Assembly: GCA_020638065.1 (NCBI GenBank)
Contig: JACKJG010000009.1
Coordinates: 102,848 to 166,847, forward strand
Length of the DNA: 64,000 nucleotides
DNA from: Hyphomicrobiaceae bacterium
Lineage (GTDB): Bacteria; Pseudomonadota; Alphaproteobacteria; Rhizobiales; Devosiaceae
Direction: 5' to 3'
Shown here: positions 8,106-17,451 of the stretch, in pieces
Layout: the number at the start of each line of letters is the position of its first letter
Numbering within the stretch: position 1 is the stretch's first letter
The notes under the pieces: generated by a model
Seen by the model: the letters and a program-made list of their open reading frames with translations, nothing else
Databases searched by the model: none
Told to the model about the DNA's origin: nothing
Program-made: the position numbers and the translations under genes

Positions 8106-8145
8106 GCGCCCGGCCGATTGCCACGGCGCTTCGGGCTCAGGGTTG

Positions 8146-8997
8146 TTAGCCGAAAACCACCGTGCGCGTGCCGTTGAGCATGACGCGGTTTTCAAGGTGC
8201 AGTTTGACGGCGCGCGCCAGAACCCGGCTTTCGATATCACGGCCCACGGCGATCAGATCGTCCGGCGTCATGGCATGGGTGACCTTCTCGGTCTCCTGTT
8301 CGATGATTGGTCCTTCATCGAGGTCGGGCGTCACATAATGGGCGGTGGCGCCAATCACCTTCACGCCGCGCCGGTGGGCCTGATGATATGGGCGTGCGCC
8401 CTTGAAGCTGGGCAGGAAGGAATGGTGAATGTTGATCACCTTTCCATAAAGCCGGTTGGAGAGATTGTCGGACAGGATCTGCATGTAACGCGCCAGAACC
8501 ACCAGATCGGCATCGGATTCGGCAGCCAGATCGAGGAGTTTTTGTTCCTGCTCTGCCTTGTTGTCCTTGCCAACCGGCAGATAGTGGAAAGGAATGCCCT
8601 CATAATCGGCGGTGCGGCGGGAATCCTCGTGGTTCGACACGATGGCGGCGACCTCGGCGTTCAGCCAGCCGACGCGGATCTGGTAGAGCAGATGCAGCAT
8701 GGCGTGATCGAATTTCGAGACCATGATGATGATCCGCGGACGTCGAGCCAGATCGCTGACGGCAAGGCGCATTTCGAAGCGTTCTGCGCTGGGTTTGAGG
8801 GCGCGTTCGATGCTCTCGACGGTCTCGCCGTCCGGCGCGTCGAGCTCGATACGCAGGAAAAAGCGGTTGGTTTCGCGATCCCAGAACTGGCTGGAATCGG
8901 CGATATTCGCACCCAGCGACGCCAGTTCCGTCGTCACCGAAGCAACGATGCCCGGACGGTCGGTGCACGATAGATTGAGTACGAAGCGGGTGCTCAT
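8146..8997 (-). CDS. purU: Formyltetrahydrofolate deformylase
   Basis: A 283-residue enzyme that hydrolyses 10-formyl-THF to formate and THF, feeding PurT and balancing one-carbon pools. An N-terminal ACT domain (FVLNLSCTDRPGIVASVTTELASLGANI, about residues 4-80) is followed by the formyltransferase domain (RIIIMVSKFDHAMLHLLY; IHHSFLPSFKGARPYHQAHRRGVKVIGATAHYVTPDLDEGPIIEQ). The latter has the catalytic N-I-H-x-S-x-L-P and Asp of the hydrolase family. I use ATG 8997 since the ACT domain begins right there; the longer frame adds no family sequence. Confidence 0.95.
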   Translation of the reverse strand: MSTRFVLNLSCTDRPGIVASVTTELASLGANIADSSQFWDRETNRFFLRIELDAPDGETVESIERALKPSAERFEMRLAVSDLARRPRIIIMVSKFDHAMLHLLYQIRVGWLNAEVAAIVSNHEDSRRTADYEGIPFHYLPVGKDNKAEQEQKLLDLAAESDADLVVLARYMQILSDNLSNRLYGKVINIHHSFLPSFKGARPYHQAHRRGVKVIGATAHYVTPDLDEGPIIEQETEKVTHAMTPDDLIAVGRDIESRVLARAVKLHLENRVMLNGTRTVVFG

Positions 8998-9080
8998 GGT
9001 TTTGGCCTCAGTTCGGCGCGCTTGATGCCGCTTTCCGGGGCAAAGGGCAAGGCCCATTCCGCCAAAGGGTTACCCGGGCG

Positions 9081-9767
9081 TCAGGCCAGCGCCAGATCGA
9101 CCAGCGCCTTGGCATGCAGTTCGGTCGTGTCGTAGGTGGGGATGGGCGACATTGCATCGTCGATGAGCATGCCGATTTCGGTACAACCAAGGATCACCGC
9201 TTCGGCACCCCGCTGCGCCAGCCGCTCGATTGCGGCGATATAGGTCTGGCGCGATTGGTCACGGATGATACCCCGGCAGAGTTCTTCATAGATGATGGCG
9301 TTGAGGTTGGTGATGTCGATATCCGGCACGATCGGGTCGAGCCCTTCGGCGCGAAGAATGTCCGCGTAGAAGCCCATCTCCATGGTGAATTGTGTGCCGA
9401 GCAGTCCAACGCACGCGAATCCATCCTCTCTCAGCCGGGCAGCGGTTGGCCGTGCGATGTGGATGAAGGGGACGGAAATCGCGGTTTCGATCTGGCTGGC
9501 AACAAGGTGCATGGTGTTGGTGCAAAGCCCGATCATGTCGGCCCCGGCTTCTTCAAGCTGACGGGCGGCTTCGGCAAGAAGAGCGCCAGCTTCGTCCCAG
9601 TTACCTTGGCTTTGCATCTCTTCGATGGGTGCGAAATCGAACGAGCGCATGAGAATGTCGGCAGAGTGCAGTCCGCCGAGCTTTCTGCCCACTTCCTGAT
9701 TGATAATCCGGTAGTAGAGCGCGCTTGATTCCCAGGACATGCCCCCGATCAGGCCGATGGTTTTCAC
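9081..9767 (-). CDS. Aspartate/glutamate racemase family protein
   Basis: A 228-residue two-lobed racemase of the YgeA type. KTIGLIGGMSWESSALYYRIIN is the usual opening. The two catalytic cysteines sit in GLCTNTMHLV and ILGCTEIGMLI. It interconverts L- and D-amino acids without PLP; the substrate (Asp or another amino acid) cannot be decided. Its start overlaps the rppH stop by 4 bp (9764-9767), so the two are coupled. Confidence 0.9.
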   Translation of the reverse strand: MKTIGLIGGMSWESSALYYRIINQEVGRKLGGLHSADILMRSFDFAPIEEMQSQGNWDEAGALLAEAARQLEEAGADMIGLCTNTMHLVASQIETAISVPFIHIARPTAARLREDGFACVGLLGTQFTMEMGFYADILRAEGLDPIVPDIDITNLNAIIYEELCRGIIRDQSRQTYIAAIERLAQRGAEAVILGCTEIGMLIDDAMSPIPTYDTTELHAKALVDLALA

Positions 9768-10288
9768 GCAAACTCCCCGGTGCGGATGCGGCCGGGCAGA
9801 TCGGCGAACTGGCGCACGACCTCTTCATAGACCTCGCGTTTGAACGGGACGACGCGGCCGATGGTTTCGGCAAAAGGCACCCATTCCCAGGCGGAGAATT
9901 CGGCGGGATGGGCGCCGTTCATCGGGCGTTCGACATCGATTTCGCTGTCGTCGCCGGTCAGAAGAACGGCCAGCCATTTCTGTTTCTGACCGCGATATTT
10001 GCCCTTCAGGGCCACGCCAAGTGCCGAATCGGGCAATTCATAGGTCAGCCAGTCTTCGGTAATGCCGAGAAATCTGATCGATGAAACGTTGGTTTCTTCC
10101 CGCAATTCCCTGAGGCCGCCTTCTGCGGGATCCTCGCCCTTGTCCAAACCGCCCTGCGGCATCTGCCAGGGATTGGTCAATTCGCCTTCAACGAATTTCA
10201 GGCGTTTGCCCATGAAGACCAGACCCTCGCGGTTGAACAGGGCAATGCCAGCGCAGGGCCGGTAGGGCATGTCTTCGCGTTTTGGCAT
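9764..10288 (-). CDS. rppH: RNA pyrophosphohydrolase (Nudix)
   Basis: A 174-residue Nudix enzyme that removes pyrophosphate from the 5' end of triphosphorylated mRNA and triggers decay. YRPCAGIALFNREGLVFMGKR and WQMPQGGLDKGED are RppH-specific. The Nudix box GGLDKGEDPAEGGLRELREETNV is complete, with the REXXEE glutamates. Length matches the alphaproteobacterial form. The gene overlaps the deacetylase stop by 1 bp and the racemase start by 4 bp. Confidence 0.93.
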   Translation of the reverse strand: MPKREDMPYRPCAGIALFNREGLVFMGKRLKFVEGELTNPWQMPQGGLDKGEDPAEGGLRELREETNVSSIRFLGITEDWLTYELPDSALGVALKGKYRGQKQKWLAVLLTGDDSEIDVERPMNGAHPAEFSAWEWVPFAETIGRVVPFKREVYEEVVRQFADLPGRIRTGEFA

Positions 10289-11460
10289 CAGGATTGGTTC
10301 CCTTGCATGAGCGCGCTGACGGGCACAAGTTCGATATTCTTGTCATCGAGCCCGGCCGCCCAGGAAATGATGGTGGCAATCGAGACCGGCAGGGCGTTGA
10401 CCACGCCGACGGCGCTGCCCTGCTGGCCGGCAATGTTTTCAAGTTCGGTCAGTTTGTCGAGAATGGCGGCGCGGGACGGGTTGGAATCGAGCGTGAGATT
10501 GGCGCGGGTAAAGGGAACCTGATTGGCGCTGGCCAATTGCCTGGACAAGGAGCGGTTGGACGAATTGTCGTCGAGATAGGCAAGTCCGCGCGTTCCCAGC
10601 TCTTCCATGACGGGTGTGAAGTCCGCCGCCGAGGAGGAAAATCGGGCGCCGAGATTGTTCATGATGCCGATATAGCCACCGAAGCGCGCCATCAGCCAAT
10701 AAAGATTGTCCAGATTGGTGCGGGCGGGCTGATTGGTCAGCAATGTCTGCGGACCGGGATCGGACTGGGGATAGTCGAAGGGCTCCATCGGCACTTCGAG
10801 CAGGATTTCGTGCCCCTGACGGCGGGCGGCATTGGTGGTGCGGTCAAGGGTCTGGCCGTAGGGCGCAAAGGCGAGGGTGATGTTTTCAGGCAGGCGGTCG
10901 ACCGCATCGACCGTGGTGGCTTCGTCCAGCCCAAGGCCGGTAACAATGATGGCGATCAGCGGCTTTCCGTTTGCCGATGCGGGGGTGATCGAAGGCCGGG
11001 AATAGGCCTTGAACGGGGTTACACCCTGCGGGCTGATGCGCGGGATATCGCCATACTTGGTCTGTTCGAGCAGATCGATATAGACGTCGAAATCATTGAC
11101 CGGGCGCGCCGTCAGTTCGGTGATGGATGAATTGAGGGCCGGGTTGTCCTGAGGGAGCGGGGGTGCGGCCTCGATGGGCGTAGCGTTGGGATCGTTAGCC
11201 GGTGCGGGCGCGGGATTGTCCGCCACGGTTTGCGCGACGGGATTGGAATCCTCGATCGAGCTGATGGGCACGGTGACGGCGGGACGGCCGCCGTCGGGGT
11301 CGTTGATCAGCAGCACACGGCCAACCAGTACGCCAATGATCAGCAGCCCGGTGCCCGCCATGATGCGGCCGAACGGAAGCGACCGAAGATCGGGCAGGTT
11401 TTTCGGAAGCGCGAATCTTTTTTTGGACTGGCCGAGCGGACGGCTGAGATCGTCGGTCAT
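10288..11460 (-). CDS. Divergent polysaccharide deacetylase family protein
   Basis: A 390-residue envelope protein. A membrane anchor (FGRIMAGTGLLIIGVLVGRVLLI) near residues 33-56 is followed by a Pro/Asn/Ala-rich linker. After it comes a divergent polysaccharide deacetylase (DUF610) domain beginning KPLIAIIVTGLGLDEATTVDAVDRLPENITLAFAPYG, with the HEILLEVPMEPFDYP motif. ATG 11460 gives the shortest plausible N-terminus. Family members sit beside ctpA and envC in many alphaproteobacteria, as here, which suggests a role in cell-wall remodelling; activity is inferred only. Confidence 0.88.
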   Translation of the reverse strand: MTDDLSRPLGQSKKRFALPKNLPDLRSLPFGRIMAGTGLLIIGVLVGRVLLINDPDGGRPAVTVPISSIEDSNPVAQTVADNPAPAPANDPNATPIEAAPPLPQDNPALNSSITELTARPVNDFDVYIDLLEQTKYGDIPRISPQGVTPFKAYSRPSITPASANGKPLIAIIVTGLGLDEATTVDAVDRLPENITLAFAPYGQTLDRTTNAARRQGHEILLEVPMEPFDYPQSDPGPQTLLTNQPARTNLDNLYWLMARFGGYIGIMNNLGARFSSSAADFTPVMEELGTRGLAYLDDNSSNRSLSRQLASANQVPFTRANLTLDSNPSRAAILDKLTELENIAGQQGSAVGVVNALPVSIATIISWAAGLDDKNIELVPVSALMQGNQS

Positions 11461-11590
11461 CGCCGATCTATCCTTTGTCGCAAATATCGTGCCGGCATCG
11501 CACAATTGCCCGGCGAATCACGTTTTCCGACTGATAGCACGAAAGCAAAGACCCGGCACGGGGACCTGTCCCGTACCGGCCGATATCGTC

Positions 11591-12952
11591 CTAGCTGTTC
11601 GGGTCGGGCGGATAGGCCGGGTTGGTTTCCTTGCCGAGGATCAGGTCGAGCGCGTAATTGAGCTGGGTGTCCTTTTCCGGATCGGCTGGCACGAAGGTCG
11701 AGGAACCGGAGGTTGCCTCCGCATCCGTGCCGCCGCCAATCTGACCCTCAAGCGCCGCCTCGCCCACGACTTCGTCACGGCCCTGGAATTCTTCGGGCAC
11801 ATTCTGCTGGATGAGGATATCGGGCTGGATACCGGACGCCTGAATCGAGCGGTTGGACGGCGTGTAATAGCGCGCGATCGTCAGGCGCATGGCGCCGTTT
11901 GAACCAAGCCCGATGATCAGCTGCACCGATCCTTTGCCGAAGGAACGGGTGCCAATGATCGTCGCCCGTTTCTGGTCCTGCAGTGCGCCGGAGAGAATTT
12001 CGGCCGCTGACGCGGTGCCGCCATTGATCAGAATGATGACCGGCACATCCTTGATCAGGGCGTCGAGATCGTCGGGATGGGCATCATATCGCTCGTTTTC
12101 GTCGGGGTTGCGGCCGCGGGTCATCACGATCGCGCCCTGGCTGAGGAAGGCATCGGCGACATAGACCGCCTGATCGACCAGCCCGCCGGGATTGTTCCTG
12201 AGGTCGAGGATAATGCCCTTGGGCAATTTGCTGTCGTTCTCGTCCACGATTTCGTGGATCGCATCCTCGATGCCGTTGAAGGCCTGCTCCGAGAAGCTTT
12301 CGAGGCGCATGATGGCGACATCGTCCTGCATGCGCCAGCGCACCGCCTTGACCGGGATGAAGCCGCGGTCGAGCTCGACATTGAACGGATCGGCCACGCC
12401 CTCGCGCACCAGGGTGACCCTGATGGGCGTGCCGACCTTGCCCTTCATCTGGTTGATGGTCTCGTCAAGCGAGCGGCCGAGAATCGGAATGCCGTCGAGT
12501 GCGATGATGTAGTCATTGGCCAGAATGCCGGCCCGGAAGGCGGGCGTATCCTTGATCGGGTTCATGACCCGGACAATGCCTTCTTCCATGGTGATTTCGA
12601 CGCCGAGACCGCCAAATTCGCCGGACGTGTCCTGGCGCACCGATTCGTAGGCCTCGGGCGGCAGATAGCCGGAATGGGGATCAAGCGAGGTGAGCATGCC
12701 CTCGATGGCGGCGCGGATCAGCTGGCGTTCATCGGGGACGTCGACATATTCGGAGCGGATACGGTCGAAGACCTCGCCGAACAATTGCAGGTCGGAATAG
12801 ATCTCGTCAGTCGAGCGACCTTGAAAGTCGGTTTGATTCGCATCCGGCGCGCCGGCGTCCTGGGCCAACACAGGGCTGGCTGGCCACATCGTCAGGCAGA
12901 GGGAAGTGAAAACAGACGCAAGCAGGGTGCGATTGAGCAATTTCAAAGCCAT
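11591..12952 (-). CDS. ctpA: Carboxy-terminal processing protease (S41)
   Basis: A 453-residue periplasmic protease with a signal peptide (MALKLLNRTLLASVFTSLCLTMWPASPVLA). A PDZ domain follows (FGGLGVEITMEEGIVRVMNPIKDTPAFRAGI), then the S41 domain. The latter carries the catalytic Ser in GGTASAAEIL and Lys in TRSFGKGSVQ. It cleaves C-termini of envelope proteins, often cell-wall hydrolases or their regulators. The start at 12952 lies 4 bp after the envC-like stop; the frame extends upstream only into envC. Coupling with an EnvC-like activator fits joint control of amidases. Confidence 0.93.
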   Translation of the reverse strand: MALKLLNRTLLASVFTSLCLTMWPASPVLAQDAGAPDANQTDFQGRSTDEIYSDLQLFGEVFDRIRSEYVDVPDERQLIRAAIEGMLTSLDPHSGYLPPEAYESVRQDTSGEFGGLGVEITMEEGIVRVMNPIKDTPAFRAGILANDYIIALDGIPILGRSLDETINQMKGKVGTPIRVTLVREGVADPFNVELDRGFIPVKAVRWRMQDDVAIMRLESFSEQAFNGIEDAIHEIVDENDSKLPKGIILDLRNNPGGLVDQAVYVADAFLSQGAIVMTRGRNPDENERYDAHPDDLDALIKDVPVIILINGGTASAAEILSGALQDQKRATIIGTRSFGKGSVQLIIGLGSNGAMRLTIARYYTPSNRSIQASGIQPDILIQQNVPEEFQGRDEVVGEAALEGQIGGGTDAEATSGSSTFVPADPEKDTQLNYALDLILGKETNPAYPPDPNS

Positions 12953-12956
12953 GAAC

Positions 12957-14354
12957 TCATCCGGTTGTCTGGGCGATGCGCACCGGCGTCCACCATTGGG
13001 CGGGGTCGAAGGGCACATTGTTGTTGCGGAACTCAATATAGAGGGTTGGGCGCGCGTTGCCAGCACTGGTTGCAACGGTTGCGCCTTTGGTGTGTTCACC
13101 CATGGTGCCGACCGGCTCGCCCATGCGTACGAATTGCCCCAAATCCACGTCCAGTTTCTCCATGCCGGCCAGAAGGATAACGAAATCGTCGCCGGGATTG
13201 AGAATGATGATCTGGCCGTAATTAAGGTAAGGACCCTTGTAAATGACCCAGCCGTCGGCGGGCGCGACGACCTGGGCGTCGGCGCGGGTCACGATGGAGA
13301 CGCCTTTGGAAATGCCGCCGAAGCCGTCATCGGCTCCGAACTCGGTGATCGTGACACCGGCGACGGGATTGGTCAGATAGCCCCTGGCGCTGGCAATGGA
13401 GATGGCGGGCGCCGTGCGGCTGGCGTCGGCAAAGGCGGCCGCAACCTGGTCGGGGTCGAGGCTTGCGACCTCGGTCCCCTCGGAGGCGTTCTGGGCCGCT
13501 TCCACTGCCTGATCCACCGCGGCGATGCGTTGGCGGAGAGCGGTGATCAACTGGTCGAGGGAGGTTGCTTCGGATGCAAGTTCGGTCGCAGTCTTTTCTT
13601 CGTCGGCCAGTTCGCTCGAGGCACGGGTAACGCCGACCCGTCTTGCCTCGATCAGGGTTGCGATGCGCAATTGCTCTTCCTGAAGGGTGACGAGCCGGTC
13701 CGAGAGGGTCTGCTTTTCCTTTTCGACATTCTCGCGCACGTCGACCAGAGCCTTGAGGTCGGCGGTGACCTTTTCGGCCCGGTCGTGCAATTGCGGCAGA
13801 ACCGCAGACAGAAGCGAAGCTGAACGGGCGGCGTTGATGGCGTCGGCGGGGTCAATGATCATGGCGGGCGGCGGGTTCTTGCCGATGCGCTGGAGGGCCG
13901 AAAGCAGGGCGGCAACATCCATGTCGGCGCCATCGAGCCGGGCCCGGATGTCGCTTTCGTCCTTGAGCAATCCGGTCAGGCGTTCCTCGGCATCGCTGAC
14001 CTCGATTTCGGCCAGTTTGACGCGCTGGGCGGCGGCAATCAATGCGGCGTTCTGCTGGTCGCGGTCGCCCTGCATGTTGGCGATTTCCTGGCGCAGGAAA
14101 TCGGCGCGATCCTGGGATATGGAAATGGCTTCATTGATCTTGAGAAGCTCGGCTTCGGCGTCCTGCGTGGCCTCATTGGCGGCCGAAGGCGCGGAATCAT
14201 CCCCGGTATGGGCTGCGTCGCCGGGTATTTCAGTGGTCTGGGTGGCCTGATCCGGGGTCTGGGGACTTTCCTGCGCAATTGCCACGCCGGTCATAGCCCA
14301 TAGTGGCGCGCATGCCAGAATGGCGGCGGCAATGAGGGCTTTGGGTCGGCGCAT
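12957..14354 (-). CDS. EnvC-like murein hydrolase activator, degenerate LytM
   Basis: A 465-residue exported protein: signal peptide, acidic low-complexity stretch, then a long coiled coil from about residue 70 to 290 and a C-terminal LytM/M23 domain. The zinc-site positions are altered: the usual YxH strand reads ILLAGMEKL, and the closing LHFEIR strand reads LYIEFR. The protein is therefore probably not a peptidase but an amidase activator, as E. coli EnvC is. It would act at the septum with an AmiA/B-type amidase. A start 5 codons earlier (14369) is possible. It is followed closely by ctpA. Confidence 0.85.
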   Translation of the reverse strand: MRRPKALIAAAILACAPLWAMTGVAIAQESPQTPDQATQTTEIPGDAAHTGDDSAPSAANEATQDAEAELLKINEAISISQDRADFLRQEIANMQGDRDQQNAALIAAAQRVKLAEIEVSDAEERLTGLLKDESDIRARLDGADMDVAALLSALQRIGKNPPPAMIIDPADAINAARSASLLSAVLPQLHDRAEKVTADLKALVDVRENVEKEKQTLSDRLVTLQEEQLRIATLIEARRVGVTRASSELADEEKTATELASEATSLDQLITALRQRIAAVDQAVEAAQNASEGTEVASLDPDQVAAAFADASRTAPAISIASARGYLTNPVAGVTITEFGADDGFGGISKGVSIVTRADAQVVAPADGWVIYKGPYLNYGQIIILNPGDDFVILLAGMEKLDVDLGQFVRMGEPVGTMGEHTKGATVATSAGNARPTLYIEFRNNNVPFDPAQWWTPVRIAQTTG

Positions 14355-14435
14355 GGGCGGGCAAATCATCGAGGCGAATCAACACCCCAACATAGTCGCT
14401 TTTGTGGTCAAAGGCAGGTGTGGCGCCCGGCGCGT

Positions 14436-14918
14436 TCAGGCGCGGTGGTAGGGATGTCCTGAGAGGATGGTGGTGGTGCGATAAAGCTGTTCGCACAGGA
14501 GAATGCGGACCAGCTGGTGCGGCCAGGTCAGGGGTGAAAAGGCCAGAACCAGATCGGCGCGTTTTCGCACGTTTTCGTCCAGCCCGTCGGCGCCGCCGAT
14601 CAGAAAGGTCATCTGCCTGCGGCCATTGTCGCGCTCGCGGGCAACCAGTTGAGCGAAATCCTCGCTGCTGCTTGCCTTTCCGCGCTCGTCAAGCGCGACC
14701 ACAAATGCGTCATCGGCGCATTCGGCCAAAATCTGCCGGGCCTCGTCGGCCTTTCGGGCACCGGCGGACGACGCGCGGGATTCAGAGATTTCCTTGAGGG
14801 AAAAGCCGGTCAGGGCCAGGGGTTTGCCGGTGGCGATGGCGCGGTCGAGATAGCGCGCGACCAGTTCCCGCTCGGGGCCGGATTTCAAGCGTCCGACCGC
14901 GACAAGTGATATTTGCAC
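14436..14918 (-). CDS. rlmH: 23S rRNA pseudouridine-1915 N3-methyltransferase
   Basis: A 160-residue SPOUT methyltransferase that modifies helix 69 of 23S rRNA. GPERELVARYLDRA near the start, LIGGADGLDENVRKRAD (SAM-binding knot) and LTWPHQLVRILLCEQLYRTTTILSGHPYHR (C-terminal signature with the PYHR ending) are all conserved. Length is exactly family-like. It follows rsfS after 23 bp, the usual gene order in alphaproteobacteria. Confidence 0.96.
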   Translation of the reverse strand: MQISLVAVGRLKSGPERELVARYLDRAIATGKPLALTGFSLKEISESRASSAGARKADEARQILAECADDAFVVALDERGKASSSEDFAQLVARERDNGRRQMTFLIGGADGLDENVRKRADLVLAFSPLTWPHQLVRILLCEQLYRTTTILSGHPYHRA

Positions 14919-14941
14919 CGATCAGTCCGGAATTCGGGTGA

Positions 14942-15334
14942 TCAGTTGGTCAGCGGCAGGTCGGTCTGCCACATCTTTTCAAGATTGTAGAATTCGCGCA
15001 CTTCCGGGCGGAAAATGTGCACGATTACATCGCCGGCATCGAGCAGGACCCAGTCGGCGGCGCCGAGGCCTTCGATCCGGGCGGTGCCGAAACCATTGTC
15101 CTTGAGCGCTCGTGCGACCTGATCGGCGACGGCGCCGACATGGCGGTGCGAGCGCCCGGAGGCGACGACCATATAGTCCGACATGGGAGACTTGCCGGTC
15201 ATGTCGATGCTGACAATGTCCTCGGCCTTGGCGTCGTCGAGGCTTTGAAGAACAACATCGATCATGGAGCGGGAAGTGTTTTTGGGGGCAGTCGAATTTG
15301 CAACAGAGGTTGCGCTTGGCGTGATTGCAGCCAC
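14942..15334 (-). CDS. rsfS: Ribosomal silencing factor
   Basis: A 130-residue RsfS/Iojap protein that binds L14 and blocks 30S-50S joining when nutrients are short. SLDDAKAEDIVSIDMTGKSPMSDYMVVASGRSHRHVGAVADQV and ADWVLLDAGDVIVHIFRPEVREFYNLEKMW are the diagnostic parts. The first ~20 residues are a Ser/Thr/Ala-rich extension, so a start at residue 24 (MIDVVLQ) is possible but unnecessary. It stands between nadD and rlmH. Confidence 0.94.
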   Translation of the reverse strand: MAAITPSATSVANSTAPKNTSRSMIDVVLQSLDDAKAEDIVSIDMTGKSPMSDYMVVASGRSHRHVGAVADQVARALKDNGFGTARIEGLGAADWVLLDAGDVIVHIFRPEVREFYNLEKMWQTDLPLTN

Positions 15335-15507
15335 TAGAGACGTTTCCTTGATGGTTGAGAGAAAGGCAAGCAGACCGGGCTTGACCCCGTGAGGGCTTTG
15401 AATATCGGCGTTGGCACCGAAAGCGAAGTCACGTCTGAGGACAGATCCTGTTCTTGCCTGACACGATTATCATGCCGAATAAGTTAACAAAGGGCAAGCA
15501 ATTTGGC

Positions 15508-16158
15508 TCATTCTGATCCGTTTTGGCGCAGTCCGGCCCGAATCTGGGTGGAGGAAAGCGCCGACATCAGCCCGGTCAGAAAGATCCAGGCCGGCGGGTC
15601 GGCATAGGGCAGGAGCGGTGCGTCGAGCTCGTCATAGCGGAAGCGCGCCAATGCCGTTGCTGCGGGCGAGAAGAGTGCCTTCTTTGAGGCGCCGGGGCGG
15701 GCATAGACGACCAGCGGCATGAGATTGGCGATGTCGCGCCAGCGGTCCCATTTGTGAAAGCTTGCCAGACTGTCGGCGCCCATGATCCAGACGAAGTGGC
15801 GGCTGGGCATCGTCTGGCGCAGAAAATTGAGCGTGTCGAACGTGTAGCGGAAACCGTGGGCCGCCTCGAACCCGGTGACGAAAACATTGGGCAGGTGGAT
15901 CATGCGGCGGGCCGCTTCGACGCGTTCGGCAAGCGGCGCCAGTTCACCATGATCCTTGAGCGGGTTGCCGGGGGTGACGAGCCACCAAATGGCGTCAAGC
16001 CCGAGACGCTTCAGAACCTGCTGGGAGACGAGTTTGTGGCCGTCATGCGGCGGGTTGAAGCTGCCACCGAACAGGCCGATGGTCATGCCCGGCGCCGAGG
16101 CGGGCAGGTCGGTGATGCCGGGAAGAACGATGCGCCGCGGGCGCGGATCAAGGCTCAC
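15508..16158 (-). CDS. nadD: Nicotinate-mononucleotide adenylyltransferase
   Basis: A 216-residue NAD biosynthesis enzyme joining NaMN and ATP. The nucleotidyltransferase motif GLFGGSFNPPHDGHKLVS contains the GxFxPxHxGH signature, and the late SSTQIRAGLR is the ISSTxIR motif. About 24 residues precede the catalytic domain, as is common in Rhizobiales. It overlaps the proA stop by 4 bp and precedes rsfS by about 170 bp. Confidence 0.95.
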   Translation of the reverse strand: MSLDPRPRRIVLPGITDLPASAPGMTIGLFGGSFNPPHDGHKLVSQQVLKRLGLDAIWWLVTPGNPLKDHGELAPLAERVEAARRMIHLPNVFVTGFEAAHGFRYTFDTLNFLRQTMPSRHFVWIMGADSLASFHKWDRWRDIANLMPLVVYARPGASKKALFSPAATALARFRYDELDAPLLPYADPPAWIFLTGLMSALSSTQIRAGLRQNGSE

Positions 16159-17447
16159 GGGCGGGTCGTTCCCTGACCTTCAACGAGGTATTTGAAGCTT
16201 GTCAGCTGTTCGAGACCGACCGGACCGCGTGCATGCATCTTGCCGGTGGCGATGCCGATTTCCGCGCCCATGCCGAACTCACCGCCGTCGGCGAATTGCG
16301 TCGAGGCATTGTGCATGAGGATGGCGGAATCGATCCTTGAAAAGAATCTGTCCCGTGCTGCCAGATCATCGGTAATGATCGCTTCAGTATGGTGCGAGGA
16401 ATGGGTTTCAATATGTTCGATAGCGGCGTCGAGATCATCGACGATGGCAACCGAAATGATGGGTTCGCCATATTCGGTGATCCAGTCCTTTTCGGTCGCG
16501 GCAATTGCCTTGGGGAAGGCGGCGCAGACCTTTTCGTCACCGCGAATTTCGCATCCGGCAGCATCGAGCGCCTCGAGAATGGGCAGAAGATGGGTGCCGG
16601 CCACGTCGCGATGCACGAGCAGGGTTTCGGCGGCGCCGCAGATCGAGGTCCGCCGCATCTTGGCGTTGAGGGTTACCGCGACTGCCATGTCGCGGTCGGC
16701 GGCCTTGTCGACATAGACGTGGCAGATGCCTTCAAGGTGAGCGAAGACCGGCACGCGGGCCTCGGACTGGACGCGGGCAACGAGGCCCTTGCCGCCACGG
16801 GGCACGATCACGTCAATGTTGCCGTCGAGCCCGCGCAGCATTTCGCCGACAGCTGCCCGGTCGGCGGTCGGCACGATCTGGATGGCGTCGACAGGCAGAC
16901 CGGCTTTGTCGAGCCCTTCCTGCAAACAGGCGTGAATGGCGCGCGAGGTCTGGTAGCTGTCGGAGCCGGGCCTGAGGATCACGGCATTGCCGGCTTTCAG
17001 GCACAGTGCGCCGGCGTCGGCGGTGACGTTTGGACGGCTTTCGAAGATGACGCCGATGACACCGAGGGGCGTACGGACGCGCGAGATATGCAGACCCGAG
17101 GGCACGTCCCATTCGGCGATCACAGTGCCGACGGGATCGTTGAGTTTGACGATGTCATGCAGCGCATCGGCAATGGCTTCGATGCGGGTTTCATCCAGTT
17201 TCAACCGGTCAAGGAACGATGCGGTCAGCCCCTTTTCGGCACCGGCAGCAACTTCCTTCTCGTTGATTTTCAGAATGGCCCGCGTGTTGGCGAGCAAGGC
17301 GTTAGCAGTTTCGATGAGTGCATTGTTCTTGGCTTCGGTCGACGCGCTGGCCAAAACGCGGGCGGCGGCGCGGGCACGCCGGCCAATGTCCGCCATCTCG
17401 GCGGCGATGCCGGTTTCTGCCATGCGGGGCGCTGACTGGACGTTCAT
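16155..17447 (-). CDS. proA: Gamma-glutamyl phosphate reductase
   Basis: A 430-residue NADPH-dependent aldehyde-dehydrogenase-fold enzyme, the second step of proline synthesis. The family pattern is complete, with FESRPNVTADAGALCLKAGNAVILRPG (NADPH region) and the catalytic Cys within MRRTSICGAAETLL. It lies 4 bp after proB and overlaps nadD, so the three are co-transcribed. Length is standard. Confidence 0.96.
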   Translation of the reverse strand: MNVQSAPRMAETGIAAEMADIGRRARAAARVLASASTEAKNNALIETANALLANTRAILKINEKEVAAGAEKGLTASFLDRLKLDETRIEAIADALHDIVKLNDPVGTVIAEWDVPSGLHISRVRTPLGVIGVIFESRPNVTADAGALCLKAGNAVILRPGSDSYQTSRAIHACLQEGLDKAGLPVDAIQIVPTADRAAVGEMLRGLDGNIDVIVPRGGKGLVARVQSEARVPVFAHLEGICHVYVDKAADRDMAVAVTLNAKMRRTSICGAAETLLVHRDVAGTHLLPILEALDAAGCEIRGDEKVCAAFPKAIAATEKDWITEYGEPIISVAIVDDLDAAIEHIETHSSHHTEAIITDDLAARDRFFSRIDSAILMHNASTQFADGGEFGMGAEIGIATGKMHARGPVGLEQLTSFKYLVEGQGTTRP

Positions 17448-17451
17448 CTCG

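Noticed and set aside
12077..13180. A 367-codon plus-strand frame
   Set aside because: It is antisense to ctpA and the envC-like gene.
16389..17435. A 348-codon plus-strand frame
   Set aside because: It is antisense to proA, whose motifs are complete.
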